Part shown: positions 42,269-51,456 of the stretch, in pieces
Layout of the letters: each line of letters begins with the position of its first letter
Position numbering within the stretch: position 1 is the first letter of the stretch
NCBI RefSeq assembly: GCF_001620265.1
Contig: NZ_CP012661.1
Span: forward strand, 992,001 to 1,056,000
Reading direction: 5' to 3'
Origin: Frigidibacter mobilis
Lineage (GTDB): Bacteria; Pseudomonadota; Alphaproteobacteria; Rhodobacterales; Rhodobacteraceae
DNA length: 64,000 nt
The notes under the pieces: model-generated
What the model was told of the DNA's origin: nothing
The model's input: only the letters and a program-made list of their open reading frames with translations
Databases searched by the model: none
Program-made: the position numbers and the translations under genes

Positions 42269-43067
42269 CGTGCCGGATATGTTCGGCAACGGGCTGTCCT
42301 CCTCGCCAAGCAACACGCCGGCTCCCGCGACTGCCATCCGGTTTCCGGACATCACCCTCCACGACAACGTCGCGCAGCAGCACCGCTTGGTGACCGAACG
42401 CTTCGGCATCGAAAAGCTGCGCCTTGCGGTGGGCTGGTCTCTGGGCGGGGCGCAGGCGTTTGAGAGGGCGGCCGCCTTCCCGGACATGGTCGAGCGGCTG
42501 TTCACCTTCCAGAGCGCAGCCCGCACCAGCCGCCATTTTCACCTGTTCTTCGACGGCGTGCGCGCTGCCATCGAACTGGATACCGATTTCCGCGGAGGCT
42601 TCTATCCACAGCCCCCGCAGAACGGCCTGCGCGTGGCGGCACCCATCTATGCTGCATGGGGCTTTTCGCCGGCATTCTTCCGCGAGCGGCTGGACGAGAC
42701 GGCGCTCGGCTATGCGTCGTTCGACGATTTTCTCGTCGATTTCTGGGAGGGATGGTTTCTCCGACGCGACGCGAATGACCTGCTCGCGCATCTGTGGACC
42801 GGCCGGCATGCCGACATCAGCGCGAACGACCTGTATCGGGGAGACCTTGGTAAGGCGCTGGCCGCCATCACTGCCGACACGATCCTTATGCCATCTTCGA
42901 GCGATCTGTATTTGCCCGCCGAAGACGTGGCACGCGAGGCCAGCCGCATTCGGAATGCCGAACTGCGCATTCTGGAGTCACCCTGGGGCCCTGTCGTGGG
43001 CGAAGGGATGAACGACGCAGACACTGCGGTCATCGAACAGGTTATATATGATCTTTTGGCGAGGTAA
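42239..43067 (+). pseudogene. Alpha/beta hydrolase (homoserine O-acetyltransferase-like), 5' truncated
   Basis: Coding similarity starts abruptly with DPERYFIIVPDMFGNGLSSS, a motif normally about 55-65 residues into this family. It continues through the nucleophile elbow GWSLGGAQAF, a cap region, and a catalytic Asp/His tail (SSSDLYLPAED, GVVGEGMND-type). The beginning of the gene is missing, replaced at 42239 by the hicA coding strand. The open frame starting at 42087 is therefore a chimera. It was once probably a MetX-like acyltransferase or esterase. Confidence 0.8.
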
Positions 43068-43330
43068 GTTGGCAGTGGCACTCATCTATGCACCAGGATG
43101 GTGTCACCTGAGAACGGGCTCTGCATTGGCTCTGGCAGTCTTTGTGGCAGTGGCCGATCACCGGAATGGAAGGACCACCAGCCTAAGCCGCCATTCTTCG
43201 AGGCGGGTAAGGAGACCTGGCATCCTTTGGGATGCACGGACGCAGCTTCCGCGTTAGCCGCTGCCGAAATGTCAGCCGGCACGGAAACTGGTCTGTGCAG
43301 ACTGATAAACTATCGCCAACCCGGCTGTGG

Positions 43331-44101
43331 TTACAGCATCTCGACCACACCGCCATCGACCCTGAGGCTTGCACCTGTGGTGGCCGACGCCTGTGGTGAG
43401 CAGGCGTAGAGGATCATGTGGGCGACCTCTTCGACTCTGGCGGCGCGGCGGATGATGGAGCTTGGGCGGGCCGCCACGACAAAGTCGGCGGCCACCGTAT
43501 CGATGTCCTGGCCGGTCCCGGCCACGCGGTCCGCCAGCATGTCCCTCAACCCGTCGCTCAGCGTTGGCCCGGGAAGCACGGAGTTCACGGTGACGCCGGT
43601 TCCGGCAAGCCCCTTGGCCAGGCCGCGCGCCAAAGCCACATCTGCGGCCTTGCTCACGCCATAGTGGATCATTTCGGTGGGAATGTTGAACGACGATTCC
43701 GAGCCGAGCATGACGATGCGACCCCAACCTTTTCGGACCATGGCTGGGGCAAGCGCCCGGCTCAGGCGCATGGCGCTCATCACGTTGACCTGCCAGTGCC
43801 GGTCCCATTCCGCATCGTCGGTTTCGAAGAAATCGCAGGGTTGGAAGATGCCGGCATTGTTGACCAGGATGTCGACCTCGCCGGCCTCTGCCGCCAGCCG
43901 CGCACAGCCGTCAGCATTGCCGAGATCGGCGGCGATGCCTAGCGCGCCCAGCCCTGTTGCCAGATCGGAGACCTCGTGGGCGCTCCGGCCATGCACGATG
44001 ACCGCTGCCCCGGCATCCCGGAACGCTTTGGCTGTGGCCAGGCCGATGCCTTTGCTGGAGCCCGTGATCAGGGCGGTCTTTCCCGTCAGATCGATCTTCA
44101 T
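43331..44101 (-). CDS. Short-chain dehydrogenase/reductase, 256 aa
   Basis: Classical SDR: NAD(P)-binding TGSSKGIG (residues about 14-21), NNAG, catalytic Ser in MLGSESS, YxxxK as YGVSK, and the C-terminal TTGASLRVDGGVVEML. Length is typical. The start overlaps the stop of the upstream SGNH hydrolase gene (ATGA at 44098-44101), so they form an operon that is divergent from a LysR gene. Substrate unknown. Confidence 0.92.
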   Translation of the reverse strand: MKIDLTGKTALITGSSKGIGLATAKAFRDAGAAVIVHGRSAHEVSDLATGLGALGIAADLGNADGCARLAAEAGEVDILVNNAGIFQPCDFFETDDAEWDRHWQVNVMSAMRLSRALAPAMVRKGWGRIVMLGSESSFNIPTEMIHYGVSKAADVALARGLAKGLAGTGVTVNSVLPGPTLSDGLRDMLADRVAGTGQDIDTVAADFVVAARPSSIIRRAARVEEVAHMILYACSPQASATTGASLRVDGGVVEML

Positions 44102-45321
44102 TCTTCCAGTCCTTTCACGAGGGTGTCCGCCACGGCCCCGGCCATGGCCCGGTTCCCCTCGGCACCCGGGTGCAGGTGATCGCCACTGTCATAGGAGGGG
44201 TTCAGCCGGATGTGGTCGTCCGGCGCGCTCAGCAGCCGGTCGAAATCCACCAGCCCGTCGTGAAAATCAGCCCTGCGCAGCCAGTCGTTCAGATCGCGGC
44301 GCAACGCGTCCTTCTCGGGGCTCCAATAGGTTGCCTCCATCGGCGTGTCCGGCAGGGCGCCTGCGAAGGGCGGCACGGTGCCGAGGATCAGCTGCATCCC
44401 ATTCGCATGGGCGCGGGCCGCCACCTGCATCAGCCCGGCCTGAAGGCGGCCCAGAGACATCGGCGCTTCTTGCGGCGCAAAAGGCGAGCCCGGCCAGGCG
44501 ATGTCATTGGTGCCGATCAGCAGGACCAGCGTATCCGCCCCGGGCACGGCCAGCGCGTCATGCTCCAGCCGGGCCAGCACACTGCGGCCCATGCCGTCGC
44601 TCAGGAGGCGGCCGCCGGAGATCCCGGCATTGACGACCGCGATCTCCTGTTCTGCCAATGCGGCTGCGAGGAAATCGGGCCAGCGCTGCATCCCGTCCAT
44701 CGGGGCGCCGTTGCCGTCGGTGATGGAATCGCCCATGGCGATCACCACGCGCTGCGCAGGCCGGTCTGACAGCACCATGCTCAGGGTGATCCGTGCCGGG
44801 GTCTCTCCCAGGATCTTTGGGGCAGGGCGGTCCGCGTCGATCAGGTAGCTGGTTTCCCGGGCGTCCCAGTGGAAGTCCTCGGCGACCGCGTCTGGTCCAT
44901 AGGTCAGCGTTGCCGCGATGCGCGCCCCTGCTACGGCAGGAAGGGCGATGGGGTCAGAGACCACCTGTGCGCCCGGCACGATGACGGTGCTGGATGCGCC
45001 GCCGAACTGCACCGGCAGCGGATCTTCGGTGCCGGCCCCGCCGATGCTGCGTGCGAGCGTCACCGCATCGATCGGCAGGGGGCGGGTGCCGTGGATGTTC
45101 GACAAAACAAGCCGCAATCGCTGTGCGGGAAAGCCCAGTGTCAGCGGTTGCCGGATGGTGGCGCCGGCGATGCGCTCCGGCAGGCCGGTGTCGAAGACGG
45201 TGGTGTCGCTCCACACCGCCTGCGGGCTGGCCATCCAGGCTGGGGTCCAGCTTTCAGCCACGGCGGGTGCGGACAGGGTCATCATCGCCAAGACAGCGGT
45301 CGTGCTCGAGATCGTGCTCAC
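44098..45321 (-). CDS. Secreted SGNH/GDSL hydrolase, 407 aa
   Basis: A signal peptide at residues 1-22 (TTAVLAMMTLSAPAVA, cut before ES) is followed by a beta-rich N-terminal domain (residues 25-190). The SGNH hydrolase domain has block I GDSITDGNG, block II Gly in NAGISGG, block III GTNDI and block V DHLHPG. This two-domain arrangement matches periplasmic or secreted esterases acting on acylated carbohydrates. It is first in an operon with the SDR gene. Confidence 0.92.
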   Translation of the reverse strand: MSTISSTTAVLAMMTLSAPAVAESWTPAWMASPQAVWSDTTVFDTGLPERIAGATIRQPLTLGFPAQRLRLVLSNIHGTRPLPIDAVTLARSIGGAGTEDPLPVQFGGASSTVIVPGAQVVSDPIALPAVAGARIAATLTYGPDAVAEDFHWDARETSYLIDADRPAPKILGETPARITLSMVLSDRPAQRVVIAMGDSITDGNGAPMDGMQRWPDFLAAALAEQEIAVVNAGISGGRLLSDGMGRSVLARLEHDALAVPGADTLVLLIGTNDIAWPGSPFAPQEAPMSLGRLQAGLMQVAARAHANGMQLILGTVPPFAGALPDTPMEATYWSPEKDALRRDLNDWLRRADFHDGLVDFDRLLSAPDDHIRLNPSYDSGDHLHPGAEGNRAMAGAVADTLVKGLEE

Positions 45322-45562
45322 GTCAGGTCCTTTCGGGGAGAGGAGCGCGGCGAGCGGCAGAGCCTAGCAGCGCGATTGGTCGGCCAGATGCAATGCCTCG
45401 GGCGATAGAAGGGTAGATGCTCTGCTGTGCATCCGCTTTCGCGCGACAGGCCCGCAATTCATGTGTCTCCGTTGGATCACGGAGAATATGGCAGCTTCTC
45501 AATTGTGGAATAATCTGCCTTCGCCTACATACTCCTGTGCCGCCAGTTCACATGTGAGACCC

Positions 45563-46381
45563 ATGCGCGATCCCAACCGCCTGCAGGAAATGGAGGTCTT
45601 CCTTGCCGTCGTCGACGAGGGTAGCTTCTCTGCCGCCGCGCTGGCGCGGCAGATGACACCCTCCGCCGTCTCGAAGATGATGACCCGGCTGGAGCAGCGC
45701 CTTGGTATCCCGCTGATGCGCCGCACCACACGGCAGATCCGGCTGACAGATGAGGGCATGTCCTTCGCCCGCTCTGCCCGCGGCGTCCTTGCAGCGCTGG
45801 ACCAGGCAGAGCGCGAGGTGGGCCGCGGCCCGGTGGCCGGAATCGTGCGGATCGCCACGAGCGCGGCCTATGCAAACCACATCCTCGCGCCGATCCTGCC
45901 GGGGCTGCTGCAGCGGCATCCCGAGCTGGAGATAGAGCTGGTCATTGGAGACGGTCTTGTGGACATGGGCGGGCAGCCGATCGACCTGGCGGTGCGTGCC
46001 GGGCCGCTGCCGAACTCGGCCATGATCGCGCGATCCCTCGGCACCAGCGAAGTCATCACGGTGCGGGCACCCGACACGGTGGAGGGCAGCGTGGGCTTCG
46101 CCTATGCCCGCCGCGATCCGATCTGGCGCGAAGCGTCGTCGCGCGTCCGGGCGACGGACGGCAATACCATCGCGGCGCTGGCGCTGCACGGCAATGGCAG
46201 CGCAAGGGTCGGGAACTTCGTCGTCCGCGAAGAGCTCGCCTCGGGCCGGCTGGAACGCGTGAGCGGAGGCGCCGCGCGAGAGGAGTTCCACGTCCTCTAC
46301 CTCGGGAAAGCCGCGGCGCTCCCCGCGCGTGTCTTGGCCGTGGTCGAGCATCTGGTCCGCGAAGGCCGGGTCGACAGGTAG
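45563..46381 (+). CDS. LysR-family transcriptional regulator, 272 aa
   Basis: The ATG at 45563 places the HTH at the normal position (LQEMEVFLAVVDEGSFSAAA, PSAVSKMMTRLEQRLG). The effector domain follows from about residue 90 (VRIATSAAYANHILAPILPG). Upstream in-frame ATGs would add unconventional sequence. It is divergent from the SGNH-SDR operon across about 240 bp and is its likely regulator, as is usual for LysR genes. It is slightly short at the C-terminus but otherwise complete. Confidence 0.9.
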   Translation: MRDPNRLQEMEVFLAVVDEGSFSAAALARQMTPSAVSKMMTRLEQRLGIPLMRRTTRQIRLTDEGMSFARSARGVLAALDQAEREVGRGPVAGIVRIATSAAYANHILAPILPGLLQRHPELEIELVIGDGLVDMGGQPIDLAVRAGPLPNSAMIARSLGTSEVITVRAPDTVEGSVGFAYARRDPIWREASSRVRATDGNTIAALALHGNGSARVGNFVVREELASGRLERVSGGAAREEFHVLYLGKAAALPARVLAVVEHLVREGRVDR

Positions 46382-46457
46382 CCGCCGGTGCGCCCGCGCG
46401 TGCGGACATTGCTGGCATTCACGATCACACGCTCAGCATGATGAGTGTAATCTGGCA

Positions 46458-47345
46458 TCACGCAAAGCGCTTCGCCCCGGCGACACAGGCGACGATCAGC
46501 ACCGTCACTGCGATCATCGACCCCGCGACAGGTTCGCCCAACACGGCCCCGGCCAGCACCAGTCCGAAGAACGGTTGAAGGAGCTGCAACTGACCAACTC
46601 CCGCGATGCCGCCAAGGGCGAGGCCGCGATACCAGAAGACGAAGCCGATCAGCATGCTGAACACGGACACATAGGCCAGGCCAAACCAGACGGGAACGGT
46701 CACGCCTGTCCAGTCGACCGGCCAGGTCCATACTGCAAGGATCACCATGACAGGCGCAGCCACCGCCAAGGCCCATGAGATGACCTGCCAGCCGCTGAGG
46801 CGACGGGACAGCACCGCACCTTCTGCATAGCCAAGGCCGCAGAGGATGATTGCCGCCAGCATCAGCAGGTCACCGATCAAGGTGCCGTCCGCAGTTTGCG
46901 ACCAGGCGAAGAGGCCGACGATCAGGCTTCCCGCACAGGAAAACAGCCAGAAGGCAGGCCGCGGACGCTCTCCACCGCGCAGCACACCGAAGATCGCCGT
47001 CGCCAGCGGAAGCAGGCCGATGAACACGATGGAGCGTGCGGAGGTGATGTGCTGCAAGGCAAGGGCCGTCAGCAGCGGAAAGCCGATGACGACACCGAGC
47101 GCGACGATCCCGAGAGGGGCAAGGTCGCTGCGTCGCGGGCGAGCTTGCCGCAAGAGCAACAGCGCCGCGACCGCCAGGGCGGCAGCGATAACCGCCCGCG
47201 CCGAGGTCAGGAACATCGGCGAGAAGCCTGCAACCGCTACCCGTGTGGCAGGCAGCGACGCGCTGAATATGATGACCCCGACGAGGCCGCTGACCCAGCC
47301 ACTTCTTGCAAGATGCATGTCTGCCCTCGTTGTTGTCTTCGTCAT
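46458..47345 (-). CDS. EamA/DMT-family transporter, 295 aa
   Basis: Ten hydrophobic segments in two EamA repeats: for example VSGLVGVIIFSASLP, AVIAAALAVAALLLL and, in the second repeat, YVSVFSMLIGFVFWYRGLAL and QPFFGLVLAGAVLGE. Inner membrane exporter of metabolites or amino acids. It is divergent from a MocR regulator gene (88-bp gap), a common pairing in which the regulator controls the exporter. Confidence 0.92.
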   Translation of the reverse strand: MTKTTTRADMHLARSGWVSGLVGVIIFSASLPATRVAVAGFSPMFLTSARAVIAAALAVAALLLLRQARPRRSDLAPLGIVALGVVIGFPLLTALALQHITSARSIVFIGLLPLATAIFGVLRGGERPRPAFWLFSCAGSLIVGLFAWSQTADGTLIGDLLMLAAIILCGLGYAEGAVLSRRLSGWQVISWALAVAAPVMVILAVWTWPVDWTGVTVPVWFGLAYVSVFSMLIGFVFWYRGLALGGIAGVGQLQLLQPFFGLVLAGAVLGEPVAGSMIAVTVLIVACVAGAKRFA

Positions 47346-47433
47346 CTAGGCGAAGTCGTCTGGTGCAGACAGGCACAGAGGCCATACAATAGGATCGAAC
47401 TGTAGTCCCCTCGATACCCATACGGCGGCCCTC

Positions 47434-48819
47434 ATGACCAATGCTCTTCGGACAACCCAGGTGATGGATGCGATCCGCCGCATGGTCGCGGAACGGGCGT
47501 TGCTTGCAGGGGATCGTGTGCCGTCGATCCGCAGCTTTGCCGCGCGGATGAACGTATCACCTTCGACCGTGGTGGAGGCCTATGACCGGTTGATTGCGGA
47601 GGGCGTGATCCGGTCGAAACCCGGGTCGGGCTTCTACGTCGCGGGCAGGACAGCCTTGAAAGACCTGCGTGCCCCGTCTGCGGACCTGGATCGGTCGGTT
47701 GATCCGCTGTGGGTGTCCCGGCAGTCGCTGGACGCAGCGCCTGACGTGCTGAAGCCCGGCTGCGGCTGGATGCCGCCCGACTGGATGCCGCAGGCCTCGA
47801 TCCGGCGGGCGTTGCGACAGATCAGCCACGGTGGTGATGCCCTGCTGGCGGATTATGGCAGCTCTCATGGTGGGCCTGCTCTTCGGCAGATCCTTGCAAG
47901 GCAAAGCGCGGAGGAAGGGTTGCCGGTCGACCCTGACATGGTGCTTCTCACAGGCTCCGGCTCGCAAACCATCGACCTGATCTGCCGTCTGCTCTTGCGG
48001 CCCGGAGATACGGTTCTGGTCGATGACCCTTGCTACTTCAACTTCCAGGCGCTGCTTCGGGTTCTGGGTGTCCGGATCGTCCCGGTGCCGTTCACCCGCG
48101 ACGGTCCGGATCTGGCAGCGTTCGCCGAGGCGCTGGAGACCCATCGCCCCCGCCTCTACCTCACCAACTCGGCGCTGCATAACCCGACCGGCGCGACGAT
48201 CTCGGCGCAAACGGCGCACCGGCTGTTGTTGCTGGCGGCCGAACGGGAGCTGATGATCGTGGAGGATGACACCTTCGCCGCCTTGGAGCCGGACCTGTCT
48301 CCGCGCCTCGCGATCCTTGACGGGCTGCAGCGCGTGATCCGGATCGGCAGCTTCTCGAAAACCCTCTCGGCGGCCGCGCGCTGCGGCTATGTCATGGCCC
48401 GCCCGGACCTGATCGAGGGCCTGACCGACCTTCAGGTTGCCACGAACTTTGGCGGCCCCAGTCCGGTCGCGGCAGAGATTGTCCGCATCACGCTTGCAGA
48501 CGGAAGCTATCGCAAGCACATCGCTGCGACACGGACCCGTCTTGCCCGTGCGCGCCGTGATGCCGCGGCAAGACTGCAGCCGCTCGGGATCGAGCCGTGG
48601 ATCATGCCGCGCGGTGGGTTCTATCTGTGGTGTCACCTGCCGAAGGGGAGGAGCGCCCAGGATCTTGCGAAAGCGGCACTGGAGCGGAAGATCGTTCTCG
48701 CCCCGGGCAATGTCTTCAGCGTGGCGGGGACGGCCGACGGGTTCATCCGCCTCAATGCCAGCCAGATGGCACCTGCCGTATATGACGCTCTGGCCGAAGC
48801 GCTGGAAAGATCGGCTTAG
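47434..48819 (+). CDS. MocR-type GntR/aminotransferase fusion regulator, 461 aa
   Basis: Residues 1-72 form a GntR winged helix (MVAERALLAGDRVPSIRSFA, SPSTVVEAYDRLIAEGVI). Residues about 95-460 form a fold type I aminotransferase domain with PLP Lys in IGSFSKTLSAAARCGYV, plus VDDPCYFNF and NPTGATIS. MocR regulators sense amino acids or vitamers through PLP. The divergent EamA gene is the probable target. Confidence 0.93.
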   Translation: MTNALRTTQVMDAIRRMVAERALLAGDRVPSIRSFAARMNVSPSTVVEAYDRLIAEGVIRSKPGSGFYVAGRTALKDLRAPSADLDRSVDPLWVSRQSLDAAPDVLKPGCGWMPPDWMPQASIRRALRQISHGGDALLADYGSSHGGPALRQILARQSAEEGLPVDPDMVLLTGSGSQTIDLICRLLLRPGDTVLVDDPCYFNFQALLRVLGVRIVPVPFTRDGPDLAAFAEALETHRPRLYLTNSALHNPTGATISAQTAHRLLLLAAERELMIVEDDTFAALEPDLSPRLAILDGLQRVIRIGSFSKTLSAAARCGYVMARPDLIEGLTDLQVATNFGGPSPVAAEIVRITLADGSYRKHIAATRTRLARARRDAAARLQPLGIEPWIMPRGGFYLWCHLPKGRSAQDLAKAALERKIVLAPGNVFSVAGTADGFIRLNASQMAPAVYDALAEALERSA

Positions 48820-49467
48820 GGCCGGGCGTTATGGATCAGGGGTGAAGGCGCATTTGATAAACGGCGCTTACGCCGCTTGGCCTATAATAACGCAAAGGCC
48901 CGGCTACGACGGAGTCATGGCTCTGCGCATCCGGGCGGTTCCGTGTCCGAGACTGACTCAGTTCTCGTCCTCGCGCACGCCCGCCGCCACGTTCTGCAGC
49001 ATCGCTTCCGGCAGGGGCCGTTCCATGCTCAGTGCCTCGGCACGGTCAGCCAGAGGCGCCATTCCGCGGGCCGCGTCGGGATGGCCGGCGCGGCAGGCTG
49101 TGGTTGAGCTTGGGAGCTGCGCTTTACATCTAGCGGCCCGGCAGAGCACGAACCGCAGGACCAAGGTCATTTCTCTTCAAAAGCTACACTATAGGAGGCG
49201 TTCGGAGCTTCCTATTTTACTTTATTGAACAAAGGTAAGCAGTGGTGCGGGTGTGCTGGCTGTCGGCGATGGTCGTTCAGGCCATCGTTTGTCAACTGCC
49301 CCTCTAGCGCAGCCCCACGATGTCGGCGCCGCGGGACGAACCTGTGGCCATGGGTGGGGTCGAGATATCAAAGGTATTCCAGTTCGTGTTTTCACCAGTC
49401 GGAAGATGACTTGGACCTTCTCTCTCGCCGCGCTGTATCCAAGGGCGAGGCAAGAAAGGACAACCCC
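48820..49467. other. Gap with a possible gene remnant
   Basis: 648 bp upstream of the beta-lactamase gene. On the minus strand, codons 49110-48958 (ADRAEALSMERPLPEAML, ending VREDEN and a stop) have coding character and may be the C-terminus of a lost gene; I cannot name it. AT-rich sequence at 49185-49230 could hold the promoter for the downstream gene. Confidence 0.3.
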
Positions 49468-50277
49468 ATGAGCAGAATGATTATCGCTGCGGCAGCCGCC
49501 ACTTTGGCGCTGACGTTTCCTGCGTCCGCGGATGAGCGGGTGGTCTGCACCTTGGCGCTGGAGGTCGGCACGACCGATGCGCTAATCCGCGAGGGCAGCT
49601 GCGAAGAACGGATGTCACCGGCATCGACCTTCAAGGTGGCCATCAGTCTCATGGGGTTCGACACCGGTATACTGACCGCGCCCGATGCTCCGGAATGGCC
49701 GTTTCAGGATGGCTATGCGGACTGGAACCCCAAGTGGAAGAAAGCGACCACGCCGAAAAGCTGGATGCAGGATTCCGTTGTGTGGTTCTCTCAGCGCGCC
49801 ACCGAACAACTGGGGCCCGACCGTTTCGCGGCCTATGTCGATGACTTCGACTATGGCAACGAGGATGTGTCGGGCGACAAGGGCAAGGGAAACGGCCTGA
49901 TAAATTCCTGGCTGAGTTCCTCCCTGCAGATTTCCCCCGAGGAGCAGGTCGCTTTCCTGACGCGCATGCTTGCAGGCCGGTTGCCGGTGTCGACCCAGGC
50001 CGTGCAGCAGACGGCTGAGCTGATGGACAACAGCGAGCAATCAGGCGTCTGGCACGTCTATGGAAAGACGGGCGCCGGGATGCCGTTCGGCGAAGATGGC
50101 GAATTGCTCAAGGGCCAGCCCTTCGGCTGGTATGTCGGTTGGGCGGAGAAGGGCGACCGGAAGATAGCCTTCGCTCGGCTGATCAGGTTTTCCGAACGTC
50201 CTGAGGGTGCGCCGGGGCTGATTGCGCGGGATGGCCTGATGAACGTTCTGTTCGCGCCGGATGGGCTGTTGAACTGA
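49468..50277 (+). CDS. Class D (OXA-type) beta-lactamase, 269 aa
   Basis: Secreted serine beta-lactamase. Signal peptide at residues 1-21 (AAAAATLALTFPASA, cut before DERV). Catalytic tetrad S53-T-F-K56, then SVVWFSQ, the YGN motif in FDYGNEDVSG, and KTG in YGKTGAGMPFG, with W in GWYVGW. Length is normal for the class. The start is the ATG at 49468 preceded by GAAAGGA. A LysR gene follows in the same direction after 64 bp. It was probably recruited from an environmental chromosomal gene; the nearest OXA group cannot be told by eye. Confidence 0.92.
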   Translation: MSRMIIAAAAATLALTFPASADERVVCTLALEVGTTDALIREGSCEERMSPASTFKVAISLMGFDTGILTAPDAPEWPFQDGYADWNPKWKKATTPKSWMQDSVVWFSQRATEQLGPDRFAAYVDDFDYGNEDVSGDKGKGNGLINSWLSSSLQISPEEQVAFLTRMLAGRLPVSTQAVQQTAELMDNSEQSGVWHVYGKTGAGMPFGEDGELLKGQPFGWYVGWAEKGDRKIAFARLIRFSERPEGAPGLIARDGLMNVLFAPDGLLN

Positions 50278-50341
50278 CCGCGGGTTGACTGGGTGCGCAA
50301 GGCGGGTGCCTGCTGCGTCGGGGGCAACGAATGGCGGGTCC

Positions 50342-51195
50342 ATGAACATCGAGCAGTTGCGGGATTTCCTGCGCGTGGCGGAATCCCTTAACCTGACGCT
50401 GGCCGCCGAGCAGCGGAACACCAGCCAGTCCAATCTCAGCAAACGGCTGAGAGCCTTGGAGGACTACCTCGGCCGCATCCTGGTCGACCGGAGCAGTCGT
50501 CCGATCTGCCTGACCCCGGCGGGCGAGGATTTCGTGCCCAAGGCGAGACAAATCCTGTCTGACATCGATGGGTTCAAGGGCACATCAGCGCCGTGGAGCC
50601 CGACCGAAGGCGGCGTCTCAATCGTCATGCTGCACAGTGCCACGGTCACCGTATTTCCCCAGTTCAAGGAGTGGCTCTCCCGTAAGCTGCCCGGCCTCCA
50701 CTTCTCTCCCCGGATCGCCAATCACGATCTGGCGGCGCGGATGTTGGCCCGGTCTGAAATCGATCTTGCCGTCGTCACGCGCCATCCTCGGGTGCCGATT
50801 GACGACGATTTTGCTGTGTTCCGGCCTGCAGACATCGGGGCCGACCGGTTGGTGATTGTCGAGCCGCTGGAGGCGGGGGACGCGGCTCTGCCGCTGCACG
50901 TTTCTCACCCGCTAACCTACATTGGCCGGATATGGCAAACCTGCCGCCTCGACCTGCCGGTCACGGAGGAGGTGTATCACGGCATGGCGGCTGACATCCG
51001 GGCGCATTGCCTTGTAGGCGTGGCGCGGGGCGTTGTGCCTGAATCTCTGGTGGAGGCGGATGTCGCGGCTGGACGGCTTGTCACAAGGCCGGACCCTGGA
51101 GGCCTAGACTACGCCATATCCCTCTTCTGTGCCCCCCGCGCGTGTCGCAAGGCAAACGGGTCTGGTCACTCGCCGCGGACCGATTGCCCAGATGA
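50342..51195 (+). CDS. LysR-family regulator, about 285 aa (frameshift near the end)
   Basis: HTH at residues 1-60 (MNIEQLRDFLRVAESLNLTL, SQSNLSKRLRALEDYLGR) with an effector domain from about residue 90. In the main frame the last 20 residues are out of character. Shifting frame at the C6 run 51131-51136 gives VSQGKRVWSLAADRLPR and a stop at 51195, a typical LysR ending. It lies directly downstream of the beta-lactamase gene and is co-directional, so it is not the classical divergent ampR arrangement; a regulatory link is possible only by position. Confidence 0.85.
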
Positions 51196-51456
51196 GATGA
51201 CCTAGAGGCGCGCCGGGGCTTCCAGACGCAACCATCCGTATCTTCCCGGTTACAGAACGATGCACAAGCGCCGCTGATCGGCAGAACACGGTGCGACTGC
51301 CACCTGCGACATATGTCATGCCTTGGGGATTTTGCTGGAATTCTCAGCCGTTAAGCGCAAGACTTGATGGACCAGTTTAATCCGTCCGGCAGGGGGCTCC
51401 GGGGCAGTTGCCCGGGTTTGCGCTGAGAGGGCAAACAACTTTCTGTGGAGGCCTGA

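Noticed and set aside
47557..48636. Minus-strand open frame of 359 aa across the MocR gene
   Set aside because: Antisense shadow of a well-recognised regulator.
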